Of a stretch of DNA of 64,000 bases, positions 1-7,988 are shown piece after piece. The notes beneath the pieces were generated by a model. It was not told the origin of the DNA. It saw nothing but the letters and a program-made list of their open reading frames with translations, and searched no databases. The stretch is from Streptomyces sp. NBC_01264. GTDB taxonomy: Bacteria; Actinomycetota; Actinomycetes; Streptomycetales; Streptomycetaceae. The stretch's first letter is position 1, and each line of letters begins with the position of its first letter. The translations under genes were made by a program, and so were the position numbers. Location: contig NZ_JAPEOX010000001.1 in assembly GCF_026340675.1 (NCBI RefSeq), forward strand, positions 4,588,001-4,652,000, read 5' to 3'.

Positions 1-1385
1 CCGGTGGCGCCCGCCGTGAGGGCCCGATGGGCGGCGGCCAGGCGGCGGACGGCCTCCGTGAGGCGGGGGGCCGGGAGCGTGTACGGCAGGCGGACGTGGC
101 GCTCGAACGCACCGCCGACCCCGAACCGCGGACCCGCCGCGATCGTCACCCCGTGGTCCGGCGCGATCGCCGCCAGCCGCGAGGCGACCGGCTCCGGGAA
201 CCGCGCCCACAGCGTCACACCGCCGGCCGCCCGCGGCGCGTGGACCTCCGGCAGATGCTCGGCCAGCGCCCCCAGCAAGGCGTCCTGCTGCGCCCGCAGT
301 TGGTGCAGCGCCTCGGGGCGCCGCGTCTGACCGCCGTTCAGGAGCACGGCCGTGGCCAGCTGTTCCACCACCGGGGTACCGAGATCCGTCGCCGGGCGGG
401 CCCGCGCGACGCGCTCCAGCAGCGCGGGGACGGCGCGGATCCAGCCGATGCGCAGGCCGCCCCAGATGCTCTTGGACACCGAGCCGATGCTGATGGCGGC
501 GGGGTGCGTCGCGGCGAAGGGCTCCGCCTCCCGGCCCCCGTCCCCGTCCAGCCCCAGGTCGGCCAGGGTCTCGTCGATGATCGTGGGGCAGGCCGGCCGC
601 AGGCTCCGGCGTACGTCCGCGGGCATGTACATCCCCGTCGGGTTGTGGAAATCCGGGATCAGGTACGCCACTTGCGCGGACCGCGCCGCCGCGAGGAGCT
701 GCGGCACGTCCCAGCCCGACGGCCCCACCGCCACCGGCAGGAGCCGGGCGCGCGCCTCGGCGAACGAGCGGATCGCGTGCGGATAGGTGGGGTGGTCGAT
801 CACCACCTTGTCGCGCGGCGACAGCAGCGTGCGCGCCAGCAGGCCGATCGCGTGCTGCGCACCGCTGGTGATCATGACGTGATCGGGCGAGGTGGGCAGC
901 CCCCTGCGCCCGTACCAGCCCGCGACCGCCTCGCGCAGCTCCGCGGTGCCGTACCGGTCGTACCCGTGCCGCTCGAAGTGGAGCGGCAGCCACTCCAGGG
1001 CCGCCGCGAAAGCGGCGTGCAGGACCTCCGGGGGCGCGGGCGGCGCGGCGAAGGAGAGGTCGACGGCCTCCGCCTCCGCGTCCGTACCGGCCCTGCGCCG
1101 CTCGGCGGGCGCCTCCTCGTGCGGGAGCCGTACGGTCGCCCTCGCACGCTCCCGCGTCTCCAGGTAGCCGTGGTCCACCAGCGTGCGGTACGCGGCTCCG
1201 ACCGTGGCCCTGCTCGTACCGAGCGCGGTGGCCAGGTCCCGTTCGCCCGGCAGCGCCGCCCCCAGGCAGAGCCGCCCGTCCAGGATCAGCAGCCGCAGCC
1301 GGTCGGAGAGCCGCTGGTGCGCCGGCCCGGGCCCCTCCTGCCAGGTCCCGACCATGCGCCCGACGGCGTGCGCGCTGATCTTCAT
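1..1385 (-). CDS. MocR/PdxR-like GntR-family regulator with aminotransferase domain (partial at window edge)
   Basis: A continuous reading frame runs off the left edge without a stop, leaving 461 visible codons. The first ~85 residues look like a GntR winged helix (a 'LPGERDLATALGTSRATV' stretch). The rest is a fold-type-I aminotransferase domain with a 'PDFHNPTG' motif and the PLP lysine in 'SVSKS' at about K305. In the MocR family the aminotransferase half is a PLP-binding effector domain, so this is inferred to be a transcription factor. It is divergent from a YczE-like membrane gene, a classic MocR arrangement, with an inverted repeat between them. The start is the ATG at 1385; the true C-terminus is a few residues outside the window. 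Confidence 0.88.
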   Translation of the reverse strand, partial: MKISAHAVGRMVGTWQEGPGPAHQRLSDRLRLLILDGRLCLGAALPGERDLATALGTSRATVGAAYRTLVDHGYLETRERARATVRLPHEEAPAERRRAGTDAEAEAVDLSFAAPPAPPEVLHAAFAAALEWLPLHFERHGYDRYGTAELREAVAGWYGRRGLPTSPDHVMITSGAQHAIGLLARTLLSPRDKVVIDHPTYPHAIRSFAEARARLLPVAVGPSGWDVPQLLAAARSAQVAYLIPDFHNPTGMYMPADVRRSLRPACPTIIDETLADLGLDGDGGREAEPFAATHPAAISIGSVSKSIWGGLRIGWIRAVPALLERVARARPATDLGTPVVEQLATAVLLNGGQTRRPEALHQLRAQQDALLGALAEHLPEVHAPRAAGGVTLWARFPEPVASRLAAIAPDHGVTIAAGPRFGVGGAFERHVRLPYTLPAPRLTEAVRRLAAAHRALTAGAT

Positions 1386-1400
1386 CCGGCCAGCGTATGC

Positions 1401-1429
1401 GATCTGGCTATGGAATCGGGGTCCAGATC
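1401..1429. promoter_or_regulatory. Inverted repeat between mocR-like gene and yczE-like gene
   Basis: GATCTGG (1401–1407) and CCAGATC (1423–1429) are perfect 7-bp inverted arms with a 15-nt spacer in the 61-bp divergent promoter region. The position makes it a candidate operator for the MocR-type regulator. Function is inferred. Confidence 0.4.
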
Positions 1430-1446
1430 TCCCTGAGGCTGGCCCC

Positions 1447-2148
1447 ATGCCCCAGCCCCGGCCCGCTCCCACCGCCACCCACCCGCCCCGCATGAACGCC
1501 CTCACCCAGCTCCGGGCGGGCCGCACCGCCCGCCGCGTCCCCCAACTCCTGCTCGGCCTGGCGGGCTACGGGGCCGCCGTCATGATGCTCGTCGAGTCCG
1601 GCCTCGGCACGGCGAGCTGGAGCGTGCTCACCGACGGCGCGGCGAAGAGCCTCGGCATCTCCTTCGGCTGGGCCACCAACCTGATCTCGCTCCTGGTGCT
1701 CCTCGCCTGGATCCCGCTGCGCGAGCTCCCCGGACTCGGCACCGTCCTCAACGTCGCGATCGTGGGCTTCGCCGCCGACGCGACCGCCGCCGTACTCCCC
1801 ACCCCCGAGGGGACGCCCGCCGCGCTCGCGTACCTGACCCTCGGCCTGGTCGCCCTCGGCTTCTTCGACGCGCTCTACCTCGGCGCGCAGTACGGCTCGG
1901 GCCCGCGCGACGGCATCATGACCGGACTGGTCCGGATCACCCGGCTGCCCGTCGCGACCGTGCGCACCGGCATCGAGGTGTCCGTGGCCGGCCTCGGCTG
2001 GCTGCTCGGCGGCACCCTCGGCCTCGGCACCGTGCTCGTCGCCCTGGGCACGGGCCCGCTGGTCGGCTGGTTCCTGCCGCGACTGACGGTCCGCCTCGGC
2101 GATCCCTCAGGGGTGGGCCCGCTCGTGCAGGACGGCGGCCAGCCGTAG
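1447..2148 (+). CDS. YczE/YitT-like integral membrane protein
   Basis: A 233-residue hydrophobic protein with about five membrane segments after a short Pro/Arg-rich N-terminus. It resembles the YczE family, whose genes often sit next to MocR regulators; the transported substrate is unknown. The start is the ATG at 1447, chosen because earlier in-frame ATGs overlap the divergent regulator. The last 42 bases overlap the 3' end of the small convergent gene at 2107–2325, so the two are tail-to-tail. It is probably controlled by the adjacent regulator, but this is inference from position only. Confidence 0.8.
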   Translation: MPQPRPAPTATHPPRMNALTQLRAGRTARRVPQLLLGLAGYGAAVMMLVESGLGTASWSVLTDGAAKSLGISFGWATNLISLLVLLAWIPLRELPGLGTVLNVAIVGFAADATAAVLPTPEGTPAALAYLTLGLVALGFFDALYLGAQYGSGPRDGIMTGLVRITRLPVATVRTGIEVSVAGLGWLLGGTLGLGTVLVALGTGPLVGWFLPRLTVRLGDPSGVGPLVQDGGQP

Positions 2149-2325
2149 CGCGGTGTCCAGGTTGCAGCGCCCCAGATCGACCAGCGGCAGCCCGTACGAC
2201 CCGGCCGCCGACACCCCGTCCACGCCGAGCGAGGGGAACACGACCCCCACGTCCGTCAGCGCGGCCTTCAACTGCCCGACGGCCTCCTCGACCGCCAGCA
2301 TCCGTTCCCTCGGCGTGAGCACCAT
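2107..2325 (-). CDS. Small hypothetical protein next to XRE/DUF397 pair
   Basis: Predicted 72-residue protein beginning MVLTPRERMLAVEEA and ending in HERAHP. It has an N-terminal amphipathic helix and a hydrophobic middle, with no domain I can name. A longer frame extends upstream to 2748, but that part lies antisense to the XRE regulator and has no coding character, so the ATG at 2325 was chosen. It is divergent from the XRE gene, as seen for small accessory genes of XRE/DUF397 loci in Streptomyces. It overlaps the end of the yczE-like gene by 42 bp. Confidence 0.6.
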   Translation of the reverse strand: MVLTPRERMLAVEEAVGQLKAALTDVGVVFPSLGVDGVSAAGSYGLPLVDLGRCNLDTALRLAAVLHERAHP

Positions 2326-2440
2326 TTGCAATGTCACCTTTCGCTCTGAGTAGTCGAGTTCAGCACTCAGAGTGGCGACGGGCTGGCTAGCCTTCAAGGG
2401 CCAGACTCCAACACCCGCACCTGTTGTCAGGGGAGTTGCC

Positions 2441-3280
2441 GTGCCCGATTCCGGAGACGTCGACCCGTTCTCCTCACCCCGCACCATGCTCGGCTCCGAA
2501 CTGCGCGTCGCCCGCAAAAGGGCCGGCCTCAGCCAGGACAAACTCGGCGAGCCCCTCTTCGTCAGCGGCTCCTTCATCGGCCAACTCGAAGCGGGTACGC
2601 GGCGGATGACACCGGAGCTCGCCCGGGAGATAGACAAGACCCTCGGCACGGGCGACTTCTTCACCCGCAATTGCGAGGCCGTCACGAAGTTCAAGTACCC
2701 CGACCACTTCACGGAGGCCGCCGAGGCCGAGGGCCTCGCGAAGGCCATCCGGGAGTACGCGCCCCTGCTGATCCCGGGCCTGCTCCAGAAGGAGGCGTAC
2801 GCCCGAGCCGTCTTCCGCGCCTACCAGCCGACGGCGACGGAGGCGGCCATCGACGAACTCGTCGATGCCAGGCTGGCCCGTGCAGCCCTGCTTGCAGAGC
2901 CAACAACCCCGTTGTTGTGGTGCGTGCTCGACGAGGCGGTACTGCGTCGAGTCGTCGGCAGCCGGTCCGTGATGGTCGAGGCGCTGCGGCATCTCGCGGA
3001 CCTGATCCGGTCCCACCGGATCATCCTTCAGGTGCTGCCATTCAGCGCGGGTGCGCACGCAGCCTTGGAGGGGTCCCTCAAGCTGATGGCCTTCTCAGAT
3101 GCTCCCCCACTCGCGTACGTCCAAGGCATCGAAACAGGGCTGTTGTTGGACGATCCGGCCGACGTCGCACGGCATTCACTGACCTACGATCTACTGACGG
3201 CCAACGCGCTCTCACCAGACAAGTCGCTGGCCTTGATCGAGTCCGTGGCGGAGGATTACTCACATGACGAGCAGGCCTGA
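2441..3280 (+). CDS. XRE-family DNA-binding protein with DUF5753 domain
   Basis: A 279-residue protein with an XRE helix-turn-helix at about residues 17–60 ('LRVARKRAGLSQDKLGE', then 'SFIGQLEAGTRRM') and a C-terminal DUF5753-like region from about residue 95 ('LLIPGLLQKEAYARAVF', 'ILQVLPFSAGAHAALEGS'). This is one of the abundant Streptomyces regulators paired with a DUF397 protein. The GTG start at 2441 was preferred over the upstream frame because GGGGAG lies just before it. The 3' end overlaps the DUF397 gene by 17 bp, so they are probably translated together. The partner is inferred to modulate the regulator. Confidence 0.85.
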   Translation: MPDSGDVDPFSSPRTMLGSELRVARKRAGLSQDKLGEPLFVSGSFIGQLEAGTRRMTPELAREIDKTLGTGDFFTRNCEAVTKFKYPDHFTEAAEAEGLAKAIREYAPLLIPGLLQKEAYARAVFRAYQPTATEAAIDELVDARLARAALLAEPTTPLLWCVLDEAVLRRVVGSRSVMVEALRHLADLIRSHRIILQVLPFSAGAHAALEGSLKLMAFSDAPPLAYVQGIETGLLLDDPADVARHSLTYDLLTANALSPDKSLALIESVAEDYSHDEQA

Positions 3281-3521
3281 GTACGACATCTCGACTGCCA
3301 CGTGGCACAAGTCCAGCTACAGCGGCGGAAGCGGCGGCGACTGCCTGGAAATGGCCACCTGGCGCAAGTCCACCTACAGCGACGGCACGGGCGGCGACTG
3401 CCTCGAAGTCGCCGACGGTCACCCCGACCTCGTCCCCGTCCGTGACTCCAAGGTCCCCGACGGCCCCCACCTCACCTTCGGCGCCCCCGCCTGGTCCGCC
3501 TTCGTCGCCGGCCTCGGCTAG
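3264..3521 (+). CDS. DUF397 domain protein with duplicated motif
   Basis: An 85-residue acidic protein of the DUF397 family. The family's usual single motif (WxKSSYSGGxGGxCLE) appears twice in tandem: 'WHKSSYSGGSGGDCLE' and then 'WRKSTYSDGTGGDCLE'. The usual C-terminus follows ('VPVRDSKVPDG', 'AWSAFVAGL'). The ATG at 3264 lies inside the end of the XRE gene. DUF397 proteins are encoded beside XRE/DUF5753 regulators and some affect development or antibiotic production; a specific role here is unknown. Confidence 0.82.
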   Translation: MTSRPEYDISTATWHKSSYSGGSGGDCLEMATWRKSTYSDGTGGDCLEVADGHPDLVPVRDSKVPDGPHLTFGAPAWSAFVAGLG

Positions 3522-3589
3522 GAGCCGTCCGGTCCACGCCCTTTCCGGAAGGACGTCCCGAGGCGGCCCTTACCGATCACACTGTTGTC

Positions 3590-5311
3590 ATGCCCGAGAC
3601 ATCATGGCCGGACTCCCGCCGGATAGGCCCGTACCTCCTGCTGAAACGACTGGGCGGCGGGGGCATGGGGGACGTGTACCTGGGGCGCTCGCGGGGCGGG
3701 CGGCTGGTCGCCGTCAAGGTCGTACGGCCGCATCTGGCAAACGCTCCGGAGTTCCGGCGCCGGTTCGCCGTCGAGGTGGCGGCAGCGCGGCAGGTCGGCG
3801 GCTTCTACACGGCGATGGTGGTCGATGCCGATGTGACGACCGACGTGCCGTGGCTGGCGACGGCGTACGTGCCCGGACCGTCCTTACAAGAGGCGGTGGA
3901 CACCCACGGGCCGTTGCCGGCCGGAGCGGTGACCGCGCTCGGCGCCGGACTCGCCGAGGGGCTCACCGCGATCCACTCCCACGGCCTGATCCACCGCGAC
4001 CTCAAGCCCGGAAACGTCATCCTCGCCGAGGACGGCCCCCGCATCATCGACTTCGGCATCGCCCGCGCCCTGGACGCCGCCACCCGCCTCACCGCGCACG
4101 GGGTGATCGGCACCCCCGCCTTCATGTCGCCGGAACAGGCCACCGACGGAGAAGTCGGCCCACCGTCCGATGTGTTCGGCCTGGCCGGCCTCCTGGTGCA
4201 CGCCGTCACCGGACGCACCCCGTTCGGAGGCGTCGGAACGTTCTCGGTCCTGCACCGCATCGTTCACGAGGAACCCGACCTGACCGGCGTCCCGCCCGAG
4301 CTCGCCCGCCTGCTCCTGCCGTGCCTCCACAAAGACCCGGCGCAACGACCCGCGGCCGCAAAGCTGTTGGAGTGGTTCGCGGCGGCGGCGGAGTCGTACG
4401 CGCCCACCGCGCGCCAGAACCCCGACCAGATCGCCACGATGATCGTGGAACGGGGTGCGCTGGCCGCGACCTGGGTCATGGAAGAGCCGGGCGGAGGCCC
4501 GGTCCCGGCGGACGAGCGCCTGCGCGGGGCGCTGCTGGGGGAGATCGCCGACGCGATGGGCACCCTGTACGCGAGGAGAGCGAGCGCGGACCGGACCGTT
4601 CCGGTGGTTCTGCCGTCACTGCCCGGGGAAATGGCGGGGGCGGACCGGGTGACGGTGACCCGCTGGCACAAACGGCCCGGAGAGACGGTCGCGAGGGGAG
4701 AGACGCTCTTCTCGGTGACCGACGGGCGGCTGCGCGCGGTGGTCGTCTCCCCGGCAGCGGGCGAACTCCGGGAGGCCGGCCCGGCGGCCGGAGAGACCGT
4801 ACGGGTCGGCGACCTGGTGGGGGTGGTGAGACGACCGAAGGCTGCCAGGCCCGCCGCCAAGAGCGCGAAGGCACCGGCGAAGCCCAAGCCAAGGGTGGGA
4901 CCGATGCCGACCTCCATGCCCGGGCTGGGAATGCCCCCGAGGCCGGCCTTGAGGTTTGAGCCGACGCCGACCCCGAAGCCGAAGAACAACAACGCGTTGT
5001 CGTACCTCGGCGTCGGGGCCGTTCTCCTCTTCCTGTTCCTCTACTTCCTCTACTCGACGGTCTACTCGCAGGACATCTTCGAGGCCGAGGTGGGCGACTG
5101 CGTCCGTATCGAGGGCGGCGGAAAGGGCAGTGCGTACGTGGAACCCTGCGAATACCAACTCCCGTGGGGCACCGAGTACAAGGTCATGTCGGTCAACGGG
5201 AGCAGCTGCCTTGGCGGCCCGGTGCGGTCCTGGACAACCGACGACAAGAAGAAGTCGATCACGCTGTGCCTCCAGGAGCTCAACAGCTTGACCGGCGAGC
5301 CCCTCACCTGA
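3590..5311 (+). CDS. Membrane Ser/Thr protein kinase with internal lipoyl-like domain
   Basis: 573 residues. A Hanks-type kinase domain spans about residues 12–265: glycine loop 'GGGGMGDVYLG', ATP lysine K43 in 'AVKVV', catalytic 'HRDLKPGN' with D137, 'IDFGIA' with D154, then 'GTPAFMSPEQA'. Residues ~340–415 resemble a biotinyl/lipoyl domain, but the usual lysine position reads 'TDGR' instead of T-D-K. A Pro/Lys linker is followed by a transmembrane helix at ~470–490. An ~80-residue outer tail has four cysteines, which could form two disulfides. There are no PASTA repeats. Leucine 99 is encoded by the rare TTA codon at 3884–3886, suggesting bldA-dependent translation. Substrates are unknown. 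Confidence 0.9.
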   Translation: MPETSWPDSRRIGPYLLLKRLGGGGMGDVYLGRSRGGRLVAVKVVRPHLANAPEFRRRFAVEVAAARQVGGFYTAMVVDADVTTDVPWLATAYVPGPSLQEAVDTHGPLPAGAVTALGAGLAEGLTAIHSHGLIHRDLKPGNVILAEDGPRIIDFGIARALDAATRLTAHGVIGTPAFMSPEQATDGEVGPPSDVFGLAGLLVHAVTGRTPFGGVGTFSVLHRIVHEEPDLTGVPPELARLLLPCLHKDPAQRPAAAKLLEWFAAAAESYAPTARQNPDQIATMIVERGALAATWVMEEPGGGPVPADERLRGALLGEIADAMGTLYARRASADRTVPVVLPSLPGEMAGADRVTVTRWHKRPGETVARGETLFSVTDGRLRAVVVSPAAGELREAGPAAGETVRVGDLVGVVRRPKAARPAAKSAKAPAKPKPRVGPMPTSMPGLGMPPRPALRFEPTPTPKPKNNNALSYLGVGAVLLFLFLYFLYSTVYSQDIFEAEVGDCVRIEGGGKGSAYVEPCEYQLPWGTEYKVMSVNGSSCLGGPVRSWTTDDKKKSITLCLQELNSLTGEPLT

Positions 5312-5366
5312 TCTGCCGCTGTCGGGGCGCTCGGCGAACCGGCCCCGCGCACGCGGATCGACCCCC

Positions 5367-5545
5367 TCACCGGACAGTGGCCTCATCCCGTTCCACCGGC
5401 GGAGCCATCCGCGCGAAGTGGCGGGCCGTCGGGACCATCGCGGCCGCCGCCGGTACGAGGAAGCACGCGGCCGCGCAGACTCCGAGGACCGGTGTGACGC
5501 CGAAGGCGTCGATGGCCGGGGCGATCAGGGCGAGGCCGAGGAGAC
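5367..5545 (-). pseudogene. 3' remnant of an MFS transporter gene
   Basis: On the minus strand, upstream of a stop at 5367–5369, about 58 codons read like the last membrane helix and tail of a major facilitator exporter ('AIDAFGVTPVLGVCAAACF', then 'TARHFARMAPPVERDEATVR'). Nothing of the other eleven helices is present. Homology stops near 5530–5550, where the sequence switches to the C-terminal remnant of a plus-strand gene. This looks like a deletion scar. Assignment to MFS rests on pattern only. Confidence 0.6.
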
Positions 5546-5816
5546 GCGGGCCAGCCGGTCCGGGGCGGTACTGGAGCGCGCGCAGGCCGTCGTCGCCACC
5601 GGCATGACCCTGAGCAACGGCACCTTCGACACCATCCTGGAGCGCTGCCGGTCCCGGGGCGTCCCGCTGGTCGTCTACGCGCAGACCGGCAGCGCCGTGG
5701 CCCGCGCCTTCCTCGGCTCCGGGGTGACCGCCCTGTCCGCGGAGCCCTTCCCCTTCTCCCAGTTCAGCGCCGAGGAGACGGTCCTGTACCGCTACCGGAC
5801 GGCGGGCGGCGCGTGA
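5541..5816 (+). pseudogene. 3' remnant of a Rossmann-like (DUF364-type) protein gene
   Basis: The last ~91 codons read as a Rossmann-type C-terminal half: 'ERAQAVVATGMTLSNGTFD', 'RGVPLVVYAQTGSA', then 'AEPFPFSQFSAEETVLYRY'. The open frame continues upstream to 5418 only through sequence antisense to the MFS remnant, so the natural N-terminus is missing. Such proteins occur in Streptomyces clusters with GHMP kinase and SbnA-like enzymes. The stop overlaps the GTG of the following kinase gene (GTGA), the original operon coupling. Confidence 0.6.
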
Positions 5817-6865
5817 TTCCCCGTGCCGCCGCAGCCACCACCACCCCCGGCACCATCACCGGCACCGGGCAGGCCCCCTGCCACCACGGCGAGATCCTCC
5901 AGGGCGTCTTCCTCGACGCCGCCGGGCGCCGGTGCGCCGGACTGGTCACGCTCCCCATGGCGGGCCCCGGCAGCAGCGCCGCCTTCGTCCGCCGTCCCGG
6001 CGCGGGTCCCGGGGCGCTGACCGTCGTACCCGCCGACCGCACGAAGGCGGCGCGGGCCGCGGCCCTCACGGCCGCGGAGTGCGCGCGGCGGACCGGTCAG
6101 CCGCCCTGCGGCGGGGAGTTGAGGCTCAGCGGCGAGATACCGGTGGGCCTGGGCATGGGCAGCTCCAGCAGCGACGTGATCGCAGCCGTGCGCGCGGTCG
6201 CGGACTCGTACGGACTGCGGCTCGACCCCCCGACGGTCGCCGCGCTCGCCGTACGCGCCGAGCACGCCTGCGATCCGCTGATGCTGGGCGGCCGCCCGGT
6301 GCTGTTCGCCCAGCGGGAGGGCCGGGTCCTGGAGGTGCTCGGCCCGGCCCTGCCGCCGCTGGTCGTGGTGGGCTGCGCCCTCGGCGGGGGCGCCCCCGTC
6401 GACACCCTGTCCCTGCCGGCGGCCGACGTCGGCCGGAGCGACGTACGGGCCTACGAGCGGCTGCGCGCCCTGCTGCGCCGGGCCGTGGCCACCGGCAGCG
6501 CGGAGCTGCTCGGCGCGGTCGCCACCGCCAGCGCCCGGCGCGGCCAACGGGTGCTCGGCCACCCGGAGTTCGACGCGCTGACCGCCCTCGCCCGCCGGGT
6601 CGGGGCGGTCGGCGTGCAGATCGCGCACAGCGGCGCGGTGGCGGGCGTGCTCTTCGACCCGACCGCCCCGGGGCTGCGCCGCCGCGTCCGCGGCTGCCTG
6701 CACGCCCTGGACGCCCACGGCATCCCCGCCACCCGCACCTTCACGACCGGCACCACCCCTGCGCATGCCAAGGAGATCCCCCACCATGGACCAGCACATC
6801 GCGGAGTCGATCGGCCGGCCGGACCTGGTACGCCTCGACGACCGGCTCGTCTGCCTGCGCTTTGA
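5813..6865 (+). CDS. GHMP-family small-molecule kinase (PduX/L-threonine kinase-like)
   Basis: 350 residues. 'GTGQAPCHHGEILQGVF' near residue 17 resembles the start of PduX-type L-threonine kinases. 'GEIPVGLGMGSSSSDVIAA' near residue 106 is the GHMP ATP-binding glycine/serine loop. The GTG start at 5813 overlaps the stop of the preceding remnant. The tail overlaps the next gene by 80 bp in another frame, suggesting the natural C-terminus may have been altered. Next to a cysteine-synthase-fold enzyme, it plausibly phosphorylates serine or threonine to give an activated phospho-amino acid. The substrate is inferred. Confidence 0.78.
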   Translation: MIPRAAAATTTPGTITGTGQAPCHHGEILQGVFLDAAGRRCAGLVTLPMAGPGSSAAFVRRPGAGPGALTVVPADRTKAARAAALTAAECARRTGQPPCGGELRLSGEIPVGLGMGSSSSDVIAAVRAVADSYGLRLDPPTVAALAVRAEHACDPLMLGGRPVLFAQREGRVLEVLGPALPPLVVVGCALGGGAPVDTLSLPAADVGRSDVRAYERLRALLRRAVATGSAELLGAVATASARRGQRVLGHPEFDALTALARRVGAVGVQIAHSGAVAGVLFDPTAPGLRRRVRGCLHALDAHGIPATRTFTTGTTPAHAKEIPHHGPAHRGVDRPAGPGTPRRPARLPAL

Positions 6866-7790
6866 AACGATGAAGGTGGTCTCCGCCCTCGCGGCGGTGC
6901 GCCACCTGCTCGACACCGGAGTCGTGCGCCGCGGGGACACCCTGCTGGACAGCTCCAGCGGGATCTACGCGTACGCCCTGGCCCTGACCTGTCACCGCTA
7001 CGGCCTGCGCTGCCACATCGTCGGCTCGGCCACGGTGGACCACACGCTGCGCACCCAACTGGCCGTCCTCGGGGCGACGCTGGAGCAGATGGAGCCGTGC
7101 AGCGACCTCGAACTCGACCAGAAGCGGCGCGTCGAGCGGATCCACGAGATCCTCGCCGAACACCCCGAGTACCACTGGATGCGCCAGTACCACGACGAGG
7201 TCCACTACCTCGGCTACCGCGCGATCGCCGACCGGATCCGCGAGGCCACCGGCACGGCGGACGGGCTCACCGTCGTCGGCGGGGTCGGCTCGGGCGCCTC
7301 CACCGGCGCCCTCACCCGCTACCTCCGCGAGGACGCCGCCGACGCTTCGGATGTCGAACTCGTCGGCGTCCAGCCGTACGGCAGCGTCACCTTCGGCTCC
7401 GAACACGTCACCGACACCGAGATGATCATCGCCGGGATCGGCAGCTCCATCCTCTTCGGGAACGTCGCCCACGCGCTGTACGACACCCTGCACTGGGTCT
7501 CCTTCGACGCCGCCCTCGCCGGCAGCGTCGACCTGCTGCGCCGGCACGCGGTCTTCGCCGGTCTGTCGACCGGCGCCGCGTACCTCGCCGCACGCCACGA
7601 ACGCGAGCGCTCACCCCACCGCACGGTCCTCTTCATCGCCCCCGACACCGGCCACCGCTACGTGGACACCGTCTACGCGAGGCACCGCGAGGCCGCCCCG
7701 ATCGCGGACCTCGCCCCGCGCGAGGTGACGGACCGGAGCGAGCTGGCCCTGCCGTGGTCGCGGATGCGCTGGAACCGGGCGGCGGTGTGA
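6786..7790 (+). CDS. PLP-dependent cysteine synthase-fold enzyme (SbnA-like)
   Basis: 334 residues of fold-type-II PLP enzyme. 'RFETMKVVSALA' supplies the probable Schiff-base lysine, 'LLDSSSGIYAYALAL' corresponds to the substrate loop, and 'GGVGSGASTGALTRYL' to the glycine-rich phosphate cup. ATG 6786 follows AAGGAG by a normal distance. The family includes SbnA, which makes a 2,3-diaminopropionate precursor from O-phosphoserine, and enzymes making diaminobutyrate from phosphothreonine. With the upstream kinase, a two-step route to a diamino acid is plausible. The gene looks intact although its flanks are decayed. Confidence 0.82.
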   Translation: MDQHIAESIGRPDLVRLDDRLVCLRFETMKVVSALAAVRHLLDTGVVRRGDTLLDSSSGIYAYALALTCHRYGLRCHIVGSATVDHTLRTQLAVLGATLEQMEPCSDLELDQKRRVERIHEILAEHPEYHWMRQYHDEVHYLGYRAIADRIREATGTADGLTVVGGVGSGASTGALTRYLREDAADASDVELVGVQPYGSVTFGSEHVTDTEMIIAGIGSSILFGNVAHALYDTLHWVSFDAALAGSVDLLRRHAVFAGLSTGAAYLAARHERERSPHRTVLFIAPDTGHRYVDTVYARHREAAPIADLAPREVTDRSELALPWSRMRWNRAAV

Positions 7791-7988
7791 GCGGCGGCGT
7801 GAGTGTCGGCGTGTGTGTCGGTGCACGAACGAGCAGTGAAGGGGCGGCGGTTCGGGCAGAGAAGCGCCTTCCCCCGTGCCGTACCGGACGCCGTCGATAT
7901 GTACTGAACGGCGAGTCCGCCGCAGCCGGCCGCCCCTCTCCCGCGTCACGCTCCGGGCCGGCGCCCCCGCGAACCCTCTGGAGAGCCC

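Noticed and set aside
2326..2748. Upstream extension of the small minus-strand gene to 213 residues
   Set aside because: The extension is antisense to the XRE helix-turn-helix coding region and has Ser/Arg-rich shadow composition.
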